This document shows, one piece after another, positions 52,374 to 61,961 of a stretch of 64,000 nucleotides of DNA; within the stretch, counting starts at the first letter, position 1; every line of letters starts with the position of its first letter. The stretch comes from Chryseobacterium sp. ON_d1 (lineage in GTDB: Bacteria; Bacteroidota; Bacteroidia; Flavobacteriales; Weeksellaceae). Made by a program: the position numbers and the translations under genes. The notes under the pieces were generated by a model that saw nothing but the letters and a program-made list of their open reading frames with translations, had not been told where the DNA came from and did no database searches. Location of the stretch: NCBI RefSeq assembly GCF_006829085.1, contig NZ_BJTC01000002.1, positions 1 through 64,000 on the forward strand, given 5' to 3'.

Positions 52374-53213
52374 ATGAGTACACCATTAAATACAATTTTC
52401 AGTTGGTTTGAAACTGGAGATTTTCCCACAGAAACGCAGTTTAAAGAAACATTTTTATCTTTTTATCATAAAGATGACCCAATCCCATTCAAAAGTATTG
52501 AAGGGCTTGAAGAAATTTTTCACTTATTTGCCAGTGCGGAAGCATTTCAAGAACATTTAACAGATCCAAAGGCTCATTCTGAATATTTGGCTTTACTTGA
52601 TGCCGGTAATCTAACCTCGACCCATATCAGCAGCTGGAAGGCTAAACTCGGGATCAGCAATGCTGCTACGGTTGACAGCTCTGATCAATCGGGCAATGTG
52701 TACACGAAAACACAGACAGATGGTTTTGTGAATGTACTGAAAGATGCAGATAAAAACCTGGAGCTGGAGATAAGAAAAATTAAAGAGATTCTCTTATCCA
52801 ATGACCTGTCTTTAGATGAACTTCAGGAAATTGTCAATTTCATCAAAAAAAACCGTGATGATATCGAAGCTTTGAAAGCTGTCTCAGGAGAGACAAGGGA
52901 AGATAAAGTAAAACTCTTACTGGACTACAGTGGGTTAGGCAGTCCAAAAAATCAACAGGAGTTTAATAAGCAAGTTTACGATAAAGTTTTACTGATCTCA
53001 CAGACTCCTACAAGTGCCATAGTGCAGGTGACAGGAAGTACCGTTTTTCCCAATACCCTTGAAACAGAAAACGTGATCATCCAAGCACGGGACAGTGTTA
53101 CAGGTAAAAAAATAAATATTGACGACTACGCTACCAATCAAGTCATTGAGGTTAAGATGTTCAGCGACCCCGTTAATCCAATTAATATTCTCATTTTAAA
53201 AGTTAAACCATAA
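52374..53213 (+). CDS. Phage tail/baseplate-like protein (279 aa)
   Basis: The N-terminus FSWFETGDFPTETQFKETFLSFYHKDDPI resembles the start of proteins encoded just before tail-fibre genes in Bacteroidetes prophages (WFxTGDxPTxxQF...F...HKD; recognised by memory). The middle (about 115-175) is helical with a coiled-coil pattern (DADKNLELEIRKIKEILLS), and the C-terminal 80 residues form strands that could be a receptor-binding or attachment domain. It is the first of three fibre-type genes, 12 bases before the next. Confidence 0.75.
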   Translation: MSTPLNTIFSWFETGDFPTETQFKETFLSFYHKDDPIPFKSIEGLEEIFHLFASAEAFQEHLTDPKAHSEYLALLDAGNLTSTHISSWKAKLGISNAATVDSSDQSGNVYTKTQTDGFVNVLKDADKNLELEIRKIKEILLSNDLSLDELQEIVNFIKKNRDDIEALKAVSGETREDKVKLLLDYSGLGSPKNQQEFNKQVYDKVLLISQTPTSAIVQVTGSTVFPNTLETENVIIQARDSVTGKKINIDDYATNQVIEVKMFSDPVNPINILILKVKP

Positions 53214-53225
53214 AAAAATAAAGCT

Positions 53226-54245
53226 ATGAATAATAACGCAGTAATAAGTAATAACGCACATCAGGACAATTTTTTTGGAGAGCTGCAACATACCCGGTTT
53301 CAATATTTTGATACACTTCCCAATACGGATAAAGCCCTTCCCGGCTGGATCATTGATTATAAAAATGAACTGCATCAGTGGAACGGTTCCCAGTGGATTA
53401 ATCTTGCTCAAAATTATGTACATCCTGATTATCCGCTGACAAATAATCCCTTTCAGACAGATCAGACAAGTGGGCTTCTGCTGCTGAGTCAGATTCTGAC
53501 CAACAGTTCAGGGCATGTTATTAAAATAGCAGGCCGAAATCTTACCAATGCTGATATTGTATCTATTTTCCTGAACGATGCCATTCAGTCGGGTACCTTT
53601 ACATGGTCCTCCAATAAGATCAGATCATATATTGAAAATTTCATAGGACAAAGCCTTACAGGAGCATTAATTTATCAGCCGGGAGGCTATATCCCTTCTG
53701 CTGTTAAAGGCTCAATGGCAGCTCCGTCACCCATTACATCTGCAGCCATTAAAACAGGTATGGTGTGGGTCATTACTGCAAACGGATGGGTGGGTAATGA
53801 ACCTGTTTCTATTGGTGACCATCTTATTGCCAATACGGATAATGCTTCAAATGTTCCCGGAAATTATCAGATTATAGAGAAAGGGATTCCTGATATCGTA
53901 GATGCTACAGATGCAGTGAAAGGACTCATTCAAATAGCTACAGATATTGAAGCCGTTGCGGGAATTGATAACAGTAAAGCAATGACTCCGAAAGCGACAA
54001 AAGCTGTTTTGGATGCAAAGATCAAATCAAAGACATGGGATATTGGAGACGGCTCTTCTGCTAGTTTTTCCATTACTCATAACTGGAATACCTGGAATGT
54101 TGACTACATCTGTTACCGTAATACTGATAACAGAAAAATTAATGTAAGCTGTGTCCCTACATCAGCAAATGATGTGCAAATAGATGTTCTGGCACCTCTT
54201 ACTCCGAACGAATATAGAATTACTTTAACCGCAAGACTTGATTAA
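53226..54245 (+). CDS. Phage tail-fibre-like protein (339 aa)
   Basis: The product has the fibre pattern GLIQIATDIEAVAGIDNSKAMTPKATKAVLD (about 235-265), a well-known repeat motif in phage tail fibres (ATxxxKGxIxIAT...G.DN.KAMTP). A DYKNELHQWNGSQWINL stretch near the N-terminus is typical of fibre N-terminal segments. The C-terminal region (about 268-338) is strand-rich. The stop TAA overlaps the next start (TAATG), so the big fibre is translationally coupled. Confidence 0.82.
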   Translation: MNNNAVISNNAHQDNFFGELQHTRFQYFDTLPNTDKALPGWIIDYKNELHQWNGSQWINLAQNYVHPDYPLTNNPFQTDQTSGLLLLSQILTNSSGHVIKIAGRNLTNADIVSIFLNDAIQSGTFTWSSNKIRSYIENFIGQSLTGALIYQPGGYIPSAVKGSMAAPSPITSAAIKTGMVWVITANGWVGNEPVSIGDHLIANTDNASNVPGNYQIIEKGIPDIVDATDAVKGLIQIATDIEAVAGIDNSKAMTPKATKAVLDAKIKSKTWDIGDGSSASFSITHNWNTWNVDYICYRNTDNRKINVSCVPTSANDVQIDVLAPLTPNEYRITLTARLD

Positions 54246-57200
54246 TGATCGCACCTGAATATTTTAATAATCACATCGCCATAGAAGGCGAAATTATTGT
54301 GAAAAGTGTTCCAAACGATGCAGGCTTTGTATTGGTTTGGAATCCTACTACAAAAAAAATATCCCAAAGAACAAAAGCTGAGATTATTGCTGATTTAGAT
54401 ATTATGACTTTAAGTACAAATCAGTTTGTATATGGTCACAAATCTTTTATGAGTTCTGGTGTGCCTGATGAACATGCCAATAATCTGTGGGTGAGAAGTG
54501 ATGATGGCTCAGAACCGGGAATAACATTCTGGAAAACAGGATATATATCTTCTGCGCTTACTTTAAGAAATGATGGATTCCATTTTGGAGTGGGAGCCAA
54601 TAATCATTATGATTATGTAAAAGCTGAAGGCTTTAGAAAGAATGGTTCTTCTGATAATTTTTTCTTAACAGGAGGAGGGAATGATTATGACTCTAGGAAA
54701 AAAGAGGATTCCTGGTTTCATTCCGGAAGAAACTTTCCACAGGGGACATTCATTGAAACCGATATTGATTATTCAGTAACATATGGAGACCAGTTCCTTT
54801 TGGAAATGAAAGGGAATATGTACAGTAATGGTCAATATTTACCTTTAGATGCTAAAATTCAGGGGTATATTTACAATGATACTATTATATCAGAAGGAGG
54901 CTATTCTACTTTAAATTATTTTAATTATGTAATATGCTTAAACTTCAATGGTAAACTGGCTGTTTGGTTTCCTGGGATGGGATACTGGCAAGGGTTTGAT
55001 GCAAAAATAACAGTAGGATACGGAGGTTTAGACCAGGGAAGAAACAGAGTGACTTCAATCACGGACAGTACGGATCCGGGAGGAACAAAGAGAGTCCAAA
55101 TTAACCTAAAGCATCTCCTTACAAAAGAAGAACTTATTTCTGGAAATACATTTTGGGAAAAGAAGGATGTTGGAGGATATTGGGCCTTAGATTCAGATAA
55201 ACCTATAGCCGGGCTGAATGGTAGCGGGGCGCAAGTCATTTTATCAGGCGGTCTGCTTGCTTCACCTTCCTACTCTGATTCCCAATTTATTCCTGCTCAT
55301 GGAATACATTCAAGAGGGTTTGTTCAATCTGACGAAGGCTTTCAAAACAGATTCTACAAAGTAAACGAAAGGAACAGAATCTGGTCATTTGCGAATGCAG
55401 ATAATTATGGCATATCTTATTTTCAAGGAAGCGGGCATGTCTTAGGTGAAGGGATTAATTTTCACTTTGGTGATGCAGGCGCTACGGGTCATCAGTTTTT
55501 TATACAAAGTAACGGGAGGGTGTTTTCTGAAGCAGATGGTAATTCTGGAGATTGGAAACATAAAGAGTATAATATAAACAATTATCTGGGTGCTGATTAT
55601 ATCAGCGGAGGACAGGAAAAACCAAATTCTGCTTATTTTGGAGCAGGAAAATTAAAACTCCAGATGTTGGAAGCTGCTCAGATGGGGTTTTCCAATATGG
55701 GTTGGTCCGATGTATTATGGATGTCTTCTTATACAGGAAGTGATGTTAAAAAATCGACGGCTATTGTTTCATCCAAATATAACAACAGAATAGGCTTTGT
55801 AAAACAGGATTATGATTCAGACAAATGGGGAGAAGCCTACGACTTCTGGACTACCTTTAATCTCCCTAATCCGGTAGCAAAAGCTGATCTGGATAATTAT
55901 GTTACATTGAATACCCAACAAACTGTTGATGCAAAAAAAACATTTAATGGGGCTACTGGAAATAGTTATTCAGAATCTGCTATTATGGTTAACGGTAACG
56001 GCTCTGGCTTATATCCGGCGATAGGTTTTCATCAACCTGGAAATTATGCAGGAACTATAAGTCTGAGAAATTCAAATCAATTTTATTTTAGAAATACTGA
56101 TGATTCTGATTTCAATTATTTATTGGCTAAAGGATATGTAAAATCAGGCTCGGATGATTCTTATATACTATTAGGTGGGGGAGGACATAGATCTCTTTCA
56201 GATTTTGCTTTATCAGGACAATTAGGCAATTACCTGCCTTTAGGTGGAGGAACTTTAACAGGAGGCGGAATAATTTCTTCCAATGGAGATATCGTTTTAA
56301 AGCAGAATAATGCAGGAGGAAATGCTACAGGTGTCTGGTGGCAGAACAAGGATGGGAGTGGAAATAGAATTGCAGGAATAGGAGCATTGACCGAAAATGG
56401 AGATTTTGTCTATCATTATCTTGGTTGGGATGATTCACCCTGGAATCCTGCAACTGCTTTAGTAGTTAATGATAGTCTGCTTCAGTATAAAAATAATAAA
56501 GTTTGGCATGAAGGAATTTTAGAAGATTATCATAACTATGGTTTAGGCAGATTAAATATACCTGTACTTTCAGATCTTGACACCTATTCAGCATATCAGA
56601 CCGGTATCTATTCATTTAATGATAATGCACAACATAGACCTTATGATTATGGTACGGTCATAAAAGCAATGAGAAGTACTAATGAAGGTACTGAAATTGC
56701 TGCTAACGTTTGGGGTACAGGTCTGGCATTCAGAGGATATGTTGGTGGAACTTACGGTCCATGGAGAGAGGTATGGCATTCTCTTAATTTCAACCCCGAC
56801 ACTAAAGTAAACAAATCAGGTGATACCATGACAGGTAATCTAATAGTACCTAATGTTGTATTATCATCAAATAGTTTATTAAGCCAGACCCTTAATGGTT
56901 CTCAAATCATTGCAGCACTTAATGATACAATGTATATTGGTAATACGGCTGGATTGGACTATTTAAATTTACAGTCCAGATATGGTTTGACGCATTATCA
57001 AAATGGAGTGCCCGGAAATATATGGACTTCACATAATTTTAACCCTGATAATTATATTCCAAAAACTCATCCGGTGTATAATATTACACAGAATCAAATT
57101 AATGGCTGGAATCATTATTTAGGATATTGGGATAACAGGATTATACAACCGGCAAATGCATTAACAGAAAAATTACAATTTGGTTTTACGTCCTGGAATA

Positions 57201-59671
57201 ATGATGGTAATTATCCTTATGCCGACTATTTGCATTTTGGAGGGTACCAGGATGGCTCGGGAGGCAATCAAAACCTTATTACATTTAATAAAAATGGTTT
57301 TGGACTAAGACAATGGCAGGGAAGTTCTCAGGGAGTATCCCGATATCAGTCTTTTGTTGACTATTGGAATACAGGGGACTTTGCCCAGCAGGATATTAAT
57401 CAATGGAAGGCATTATATAATACCTGGGGTACATCAAATCCGGATAGCTTCGTTAAATTAAGTACCGGAAGCAGCTCTATTGATATATCCGGAACGGACT
57501 TAAATGATTTACAAAGAACCGGATTTTTTAAAGGAAGTGGTTTAGGCCATTCCCCTACAGGCACAACAGAATGGTTTTTTATAACATGTGAGCATCATTA
57601 TACAGGATGGGCAAGTCAAACAGCTACTACTTACGGTACAGGTGCTTCCGATTCCCAGCCAAATAGAGTTTTTAAAAGAGCTTTTATAGGTGGAAGTTAC
57701 TGGACGGATTGGGTTGAAATGACGACATCTGCTAATAATAATCAAAATAAAAAGAAAACGTATTTCTGGCAAAGCCCGGCATATACAGGTACAATGGTAA
57801 ATAGGGTCTATTTACCTGAGTGGACTGTAGGCGATGTAACGGTCAGAGTCAATTCATCTTACCATGATGGTTATGCAATAGGAGTCATTGAAATGCAATT
57901 TACTTATGGAATTAATACCGGAGGGGTTTGGGGATTTGAACCTAAAATAACCCAGGTATTTGGTAACATAAGACAATGGATCTATGTTGAACCAAAGATT
58001 TTTTATGATTCAGCAGAAAGCAGACCTTATATTAATGTACATAAATTTAATCCGGCATCCAACCCAATTTATATTGATGTCACTTTAAGAAGCTTTTCAA
58101 ACAATCTTACAGATAATTCTGTATTTTTTAGAGAAGATGCATCTACACCTGTACTTGATTTAAGGAATAATACCACTCTTGATGATAGTCTGGATCTCAA
58201 AGCAAATAAAAACGGAAATAATGCAACGAATACCTGGATAGATTCATCAAATGGTTTGCAGAGTAACCCTACCATTATTGGTAAAATGGCAAATTCAGGA
58301 GGACAAAGTGATTTGGCAAATGCCACTTACGGTCAGGTAGCGGGGTATATAAATACGAACGGAAAAGCACAAGGGTGCCCTACGGATGACTGGTGGTATA
58401 GATTTAAAATGCTTCATGCTAATTCTGCCGGCTATTACGGAGAAATGGCCGTTCAAATGACCGGAGGCAACTCATTCAGATATAAAAGAGTAGAAGCCGG
58501 AGGTGATTACGGCTGGATTCAGGTATGGGATAAAGAGAATTTAACCCCTTCACATATAGCTCTTTGGGATCTGGCTTATAATTTTACTTTAGCGGATGTA
58601 TTAAACTTCAATGACACGAATGGAGACTGGACAAGGTTCTATAGACAGGATGGAAGTGCATTCGACAGACTAAGAATGGGGATGGGGATAATAGATTCCA
58701 GGGTACAGGGTAATGGATTGGGTGGAAATGGTTCACCTGATTTACCCAACTCAGGAATATCGGCACTTAATCATAAAGTCTTGCCATTATTCCATTCTAC
58801 AAAGCAATTAGGCTGGAGTTCTTCTTTAATTTTTAAGGGTTGGACTGATTCCTACAAAGCGTGGAAAATAATGGGGCCCGCTGACAATAATAATACGGAA
58901 CAGGATTTTTATTTAAGCCAGACAAGATCAGACAATGGGCAATGGATGACTGAAAGAAAAATATGGACATCTAAAGATTTCAGTCAGTCTAATGTTAACA
59001 CCTGGAATAACCTGACCAATGCTGTTATATTAAATCAGCAATTTACGAATTATACAGGTAACGGATTAATTATCGTTGACGACTATCAGGGGGGAGAATC
59101 CGGTATATATAATGAAAATGATAAATTATATTTAGCAGCGTTAAAAGACGAGTATTATAAATATTCAAGTGGCTATGATGATTGGGAAGGTATTAATTTT
59201 AACAGAAAGGATCACAGGATTGGTATAGGCAGACCATCCAATGATACCGATAAGTTAACCGTAGAAGGTTCAGTGAAGGCTAGCGGAAACTTTAAATCTG
59301 AAAAAGAAGACCCTAATACGTTGTTTATTGCGGATGGAAGTTTAGCCTTTCTTAATGATGAGATTACCCATGAAGACGACAGAATAAGATTATCCCATGG
59401 GATGATTGATCAGCAGCCAGGGGTCCAGTCTTATGATTCCGAAAATAGAATGTTAGTTATTAGGTGTACGGATCCGTCGGAACCTTTTATATTAAAAGAA
59501 TGTTTCCGGGGACAAAGAATACTGATATTAAATACCCACTATGAGAAACCGCAATTGTTTATTATAGAAAAGACTGGTTATAAATATGATATCCCTCCCT
59601 ATACCTCTGTCCAGTTATTTGCATGGGATGAAAAGACCGTCTATAAATATGCAGAAAATAAAATGTATTAA
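54245..59671 (+). CDS. Large tail-fibre/receptor-binding-like protein (1,808 aa)
   Basis: Long beta-rich, Gly/Asn/Trp-rich protein without signal peptide. Related units recur: NLWVRSDDGSEPGITFW... with LTLRNDGFHFG (about 80-130) and SAIMVNGNGSG... with ISLRNSNQFYF (about 575-635). Pyocin-knob-like units are at about 760-850 (TGIYSFNDN...WREVWHS), 1,080-1,160 (TGFFKGSGLGHS...WTDWVEM) and 1,365-1,430 (GYYGEMAVQM...WIQVWDKE). The repeat WHSLNFNPD / WTSHNFNPD is a fibre hallmark. The C-terminal 130 residues lack a known chaperone domain (no S74 motif). It would bind surface glycans or proteins of a target cell. Confidence 0.85.
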   Translation: MIAPEYFNNHIAIEGEIIVKSVPNDAGFVLVWNPTTKKISQRTKAEIIADLDIMTLSTNQFVYGHKSFMSSGVPDEHANNLWVRSDDGSEPGITFWKTGYISSALTLRNDGFHFGVGANNHYDYVKAEGFRKNGSSDNFFLTGGGNDYDSRKKEDSWFHSGRNFPQGTFIETDIDYSVTYGDQFLLEMKGNMYSNGQYLPLDAKIQGYIYNDTIISEGGYSTLNYFNYVICLNFNGKLAVWFPGMGYWQGFDAKITVGYGGLDQGRNRVTSITDSTDPGGTKRVQINLKHLLTKEELISGNTFWEKKDVGGYWALDSDKPIAGLNGSGAQVILSGGLLASPSYSDSQFIPAHGIHSRGFVQSDEGFQNRFYKVNERNRIWSFANADNYGISYFQGSGHVLGEGINFHFGDAGATGHQFFIQSNGRVFSEADGNSGDWKHKEYNINNYLGADYISGGQEKPNSAYFGAGKLKLQMLEAAQMGFSNMGWSDVLWMSSYTGSDVKKSTAIVSSKYNNRIGFVKQDYDSDKWGEAYDFWTTFNLPNPVAKADLDNYVTLNTQQTVDAKKTFNGATGNSYSESAIMVNGNGSGLYPAIGFHQPGNYAGTISLRNSNQFYFRNTDDSDFNYLLAKGYVKSGSDDSYILLGGGGHRSLSDFALSGQLGNYLPLGGGTLTGGGIISSNGDIVLKQNNAGGNATGVWWQNKDGSGNRIAGIGALTENGDFVYHYLGWDDSPWNPATALVVNDSLLQYKNNKVWHEGILEDYHNYGLGRLNIPVLSDLDTYSAYQTGIYSFNDNAQHRPYDYGTVIKAMRSTNEGTEIAANVWGTGLAFRGYVGGTYGPWREVWHSLNFNPDTKVNKSGDTMTGNLIVPNVVLSSNSLLSQTLNGSQIIAALNDTMYIGNTAGLDYLNLQSRYGLTHYQNGVPGNIWTSHNFNPDNYIPKTHPVYNITQNQINGWNHYLGYWDNRIIQPANALTEKLQFGFTSWNNDGNYPYADYLHFGGYQDGSGGNQNLITFNKNGFGLRQWQGSSQGVSRYQSFVDYWNTGDFAQQDINQWKALYNTWGTSNPDSFVKLSTGSSSIDISGTDLNDLQRTGFFKGSGLGHSPTGTTEWFFITCEHHYTGWASQTATTYGTGASDSQPNRVFKRAFIGGSYWTDWVEMTTSANNNQNKKKTYFWQSPAYTGTMVNRVYLPEWTVGDVTVRVNSSYHDGYAIGVIEMQFTYGINTGGVWGFEPKITQVFGNIRQWIYVEPKIFYDSAESRPYINVHKFNPASNPIYIDVTLRSFSNNLTDNSVFFREDASTPVLDLRNNTTLDDSLDLKANKNGNNATNTWIDSSNGLQSNPTIIGKMANSGGQSDLANATYGQVAGYINTNGKAQGCPTDDWWYRFKMLHANSAGYYGEMAVQMTGGNSFRYKRVEAGGDYGWIQVWDKENLTPSHIALWDLAYNFTLADVLNFNDTNGDWTRFYRQDGSAFDRLRMGMGIIDSRVQGNGLGGNGSPDLPNSGISALNHKVLPLFHSTKQLGWSSSLIFKGWTDSYKAWKIMGPADNNNTEQDFYLSQTRSDNGQWMTERKIWTSKDFSQSNVNTWNNLTNAVILNQQFTNYTGNGLIIVDDYQGGESGIYNENDKLYLAALKDEYYKYSSGYDDWEGINFNRKDHRIGIGRPSNDTDKLTVEGSVKASGNFKSEKEDPNTLFIADGSLAFLNDEITHEDDRIRLSHGMIDQQPGVQSYDSENRMLVIRCTDPSEPFILKECFRGQRILILNTHYEKPQLFIIEKTGYKYDIPPYTSVQLFAWDEKTVYKYAENKMY

Positions 59672-59777
59672 AACTGAAAAAATTCACAATAAAAGAATAT
59701 ACACTTAAAGCAGATTAATAATTTGAGTTTTTTTAAAAGGAAGGATGATCGGAATTTGCAAATCTCTGAATCATTCA

Positions 59778-59810
59778 AAAAGGGCAGATCATTTATGATT
59801 TGTCCTTTTA
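59778..59810 (+). terminator. Terminator after the tail-fibre operon
   Basis: AAAGGGCAGATCAT (59778-59791 or so) pairs with ATGATTTGTCCTTT (59794-59807, with G-U pairs), followed by T-rich sequence. It lies 107 bases after the large fibre gene. Confidence 0.65.
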
Positions 59811-59923
59811 TTTATTTTCAACATCACAGCCATCGAATACTTCAGCGCATGTAGCCTATATTTATAATCTGAATAATATCTTCCATATATATTTATTATT
59901 TTTACCGAAATTAAAAGCTTAAT

Positions 59924-60505
59924 ATGCCCACTCCGCAACAAATCCAGCAAATATTTGCACCTTACTATAATGCTGAAACCAATATTTGGGAGCGTTTTTC
60001 AGAAAAAATAACAGTCAGAGAATTTGAGAAAAATAATGTTATAAAAGATTATGATGGGGTAGAAAGATATTTGAATATTGTTGCCGCTGGTTCTGTTGGT
60101 TTATTTGTATGGAATGGGAAAAAGGATATTTGCATCAATCTTTTATATGAGCAGAGCTTTATGAGCGATTACTTCTCTTTCCTTAAACAGCAGCCTTCAG
60201 GCATAAAAACACAGGCATTGGAAGACTGTACATTATGGTCCATCAGCTATCCGGATCTTAATGAGCTGTATTCCCGGAATGAAACAGGATTGAGGATTGG
60301 TAAAGCGATCCCTGAAATACTATTCTTACGAAAACAACAGGATCAGATCAACCTCCTGACACTTAGCCCAAAGGAGCGTTATCTCAATCTTATCAGCCAG
60401 CGTCCGGAAATTTTTCAGCGTACACCTCTGAAAATAATAGCATCTTACCTTGGATTGACAGCAGAAAGTCTGAGCCGCCTCAGAAAAAGAGTTACAAAAA
60501 AGTAA
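59924..60505 (+). CDS. Crp/Fnr-family transcriptional regulator (second)
   Basis: The 193-residue protein has an N-terminal effector-binding barrel (about 15-110) and a C-terminal HTH with IIASYLGLTAESLSRLRKRV. The recognition helix is the usual flavobacterial form (A-E-S-L-S-R) and lacks the first Arg used to read GTGA. No cAMP-binding cassette is evident. It is followed 76 bases on by a CPBP gene whose promoter has a palindromic operator-like site, which makes autogenous or neighbour control possible. Confidence 0.88.
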   Translation: MPTPQQIQQIFAPYYNAETNIWERFSEKITVREFEKNNVIKDYDGVERYLNIVAAGSVGLFVWNGKKDICINLLYEQSFMSDYFSFLKQQPSGIKTQALEDCTLWSISYPDLNELYSRNETGLRIGKAIPEILFLRKQQDQINLLTLSPKERYLNLISQRPEIFQRTPLKIIASYLGLTAESLSRLRKRVTKK

Positions 60506-60544
60506 AACTTACCCATCGTCAATTTTATTTCGCTTTCTTATTGC

Positions 60545-60552
60545 TAGTTTTG
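60545..60552 (+). promoter_or_regulatory. -7 element of the CPBP gene
   Basis: TAGTTTTG is a perfect TAnnTTTG. It lies 29 bases before the ATG at 60582 and overlaps the left arm of the palindrome at 60550-60569. Confidence 0.52.
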
Positions 60553-60569
60553 AATATTCTAATATTCAA
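60550..60569. promoter_or_regulatory. Palindromic operator candidate overlapping the promoter
   Basis: TTGAATATT and AATATTCAA are perfect inverted repeats with a 2-base centre. The site begins inside the -7 element and covers the expected start of transcription, a repressor-type position. The regulator is unknown; the adjacent Crp-family gene is one candidate. Confidence 0.5.
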
Positions 60570-60581
60570 ATAAAAACTTTT

Positions 60582-61262
60582 ATGAAAGAGAAAAAACGAT
60601 TCCTGAGTATCTCTGTTTTTTATGCCATCGCCATTTTGTTCCGCTATTTGGCTGTTAAAAACAACCTGTTTCATTTTACTGATAATCAGTTGATACAGAT
60701 TTTACTCCGTGGAATTGGTCCGGCTTTAGGCGCCTTTGCTTCTGCTATGGTATTCAATATCCCGTTAAAACTCTCTTTAAAAGGAAACTATCAGAATATA
60801 CTTTTGCCATTGCTCATTTTCTGGATATTTCCAATAGTACTTATTGGAACAGTAACCTATATTCAGGAAGCTGAATTTCCTTTTTTGCTGCTTTTCACTG
60901 TTTTGGTGTATGGATTACTGGAAGAGATCGGTTGGCGTGGATTTTTGCAGGAACAGCTGAAAGATCTGCCAAAGCTTCAAAGCATAACTATTATCGCTGT
61001 TTTATGGTTTATCTGGCACCTGAACTTTGAATTCACCGGTTCCAATATGATTTTTCTCGGTGTCCTGTTTTTGGGAACCTGGGGGATTGGAAAAGTATAC
61101 AGCAGCACCTATTCATTGCTGGCAGTAGCCGGTTTTCATTCGCTGAATAATTTTTTCAGAAATGGACTCCATGAAAAGGAATTGATTTTAATTACCATAT
61201 TATTGGCAATCTGGATAGGGTTCATGATCTGGTATAAAAGAAATTATAAAGCTGCTGTTTAA
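60582..61262 (+). CDS. CPBP-family intramembrane metalloprotease (second)
   Basis: The 226-residue protein has 7 predicted membrane helices with the CPBP motifs: Glu114-Glu115 and Arg119 in LLEEIGWRGFL, His146 in FIWHLNFEF, and AGFHSLNNFF near the C-terminus. It resembles CAAX-protease-like proteins and differs clearly from the CPBP gene at 34106 in length and sequence. It is preceded by a Crp-type regulator and a palindromic site, and followed by a secreted protein gene. Confidence 0.88.
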   Translation: MKEKKRFLSISVFYAIAILFRYLAVKNNLFHFTDNQLIQILLRGIGPALGAFASAMVFNIPLKLSLKGNYQNILLPLLIFWIFPIVLIGTVTYIQEAEFPFLLLFTVLVYGLLEEIGWRGFLQEQLKDLPKLQSITIIAVLWFIWHLNFEFTGSNMIFLGVLFLGTWGIGKVYSSTYSLLAVAGFHSLNNFFRNGLHEKELILITILLAIWIGFMIWYKRNYKAAV

Positions 61263-61329
61263 ATTTCAGTTCATTAGGAGTATTTATGCTGTAAAAGCCT
61301 TTAAAAAAACAAAATGTAATACTTCTGAA

Positions 61330-61343
61330 AAGACAATTGTCTT
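61330..61343. promoter_or_regulatory. 14-bp perfect palindrome upstream of a secreted protein
   Basis: AAGACAATTGTCTT is a perfect palindrome lying about 50 bases before the start codon at 61393. It could be an operator. The regulator is unknown. Confidence 0.35.
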
Positions 61344-61392
61344 ACCTGTAAATGTATCCACATAACCCGTTTTCTTATCTGAAGACAGAAAA

Positions 61393-61938
61393 ATGTTGAA
61401 AGCTATGATGAATCAAAAAAATATGAAGCAATTGACCAATATTCTAATCATGAGTTTCTGCCTGTTAATCACATCCCTTTGTCAGGCTCAGAAAAAATCG
61501 AACCGGCTTATCAATGATTTTATGAAAGTGGAAGGAAACTGGACAGGACAATTAACCTATCTGGACTACAGTTCAGGAAAACCTTATACAATGTCTGCCG
61601 ATATTGAAATAAAAAGAATTCCGGAAACCCATACGTTTCTTTTCGTTCATACTTATCCCAAAGAAAAAAGTGCGAATAAAACGGATACCGTTACCATCTC
61701 AAAAGATGGACAATATATAGGTAAGGAAAAGCTGGTTTCCAGAATAAAACTGCCCAATGGAGATATGAAAATCACCACTGAGAGAAAAGGTAAGGATGGA
61801 AACGAAGGCAAAGAAGCCACCATCAGGCAGACTTATACATTAGGGAAAACATTATTTTCTACACGAAAAGATATACTTTTTTCCGGAGAAAAGAGATGGA
61901 TTAAAAGACATGAATATGTTTACAGAAAACAGTATTAA
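61393..61938 (+). CDS. Small secreted protein, unknown function
   Basis: The frame from ATG 61393 gives 181 residues, but in-frame ATGs at 61405, 61408 and 61423 are also possible. The last (MKQLTNILIMSFCLLITSLCQAQ) gives a clean signal peptide and is preferred on signal-peptide grounds. The mature part has a GNWTGQLTYLDYSSGKPY start and strand-rich sequence to the end, resembling lipocalin-like secreted proteins. No family is recognised. It is 23 bases before a CocE/NonD hydrolase gene, likely in the same unit. Confidence 0.72.
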   Translation: MLKAMMNQKNMKQLTNILIMSFCLLITSLCQAQKKSNRLINDFMKVEGNWTGQLTYLDYSSGKPYTMSADIEIKRIPETHTFLFVHTYPKEKSANKTDTVTISKDGQYIGKEKLVSRIKLPNGDMKITTERKGKDGNEGKEATIRQTYTLGKTLFSTRKDILFSGEKRWIKRHEYVYRKQY

Positions 61939-61961
61939 TTGTAATTGTTCAAAATAACCTC

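Noticed and set aside
52374..59671. Diversity-generating retroelement acting on the tail fibre
   Set aside because: No reverse transcriptase gene or template repeat is visible in the window.
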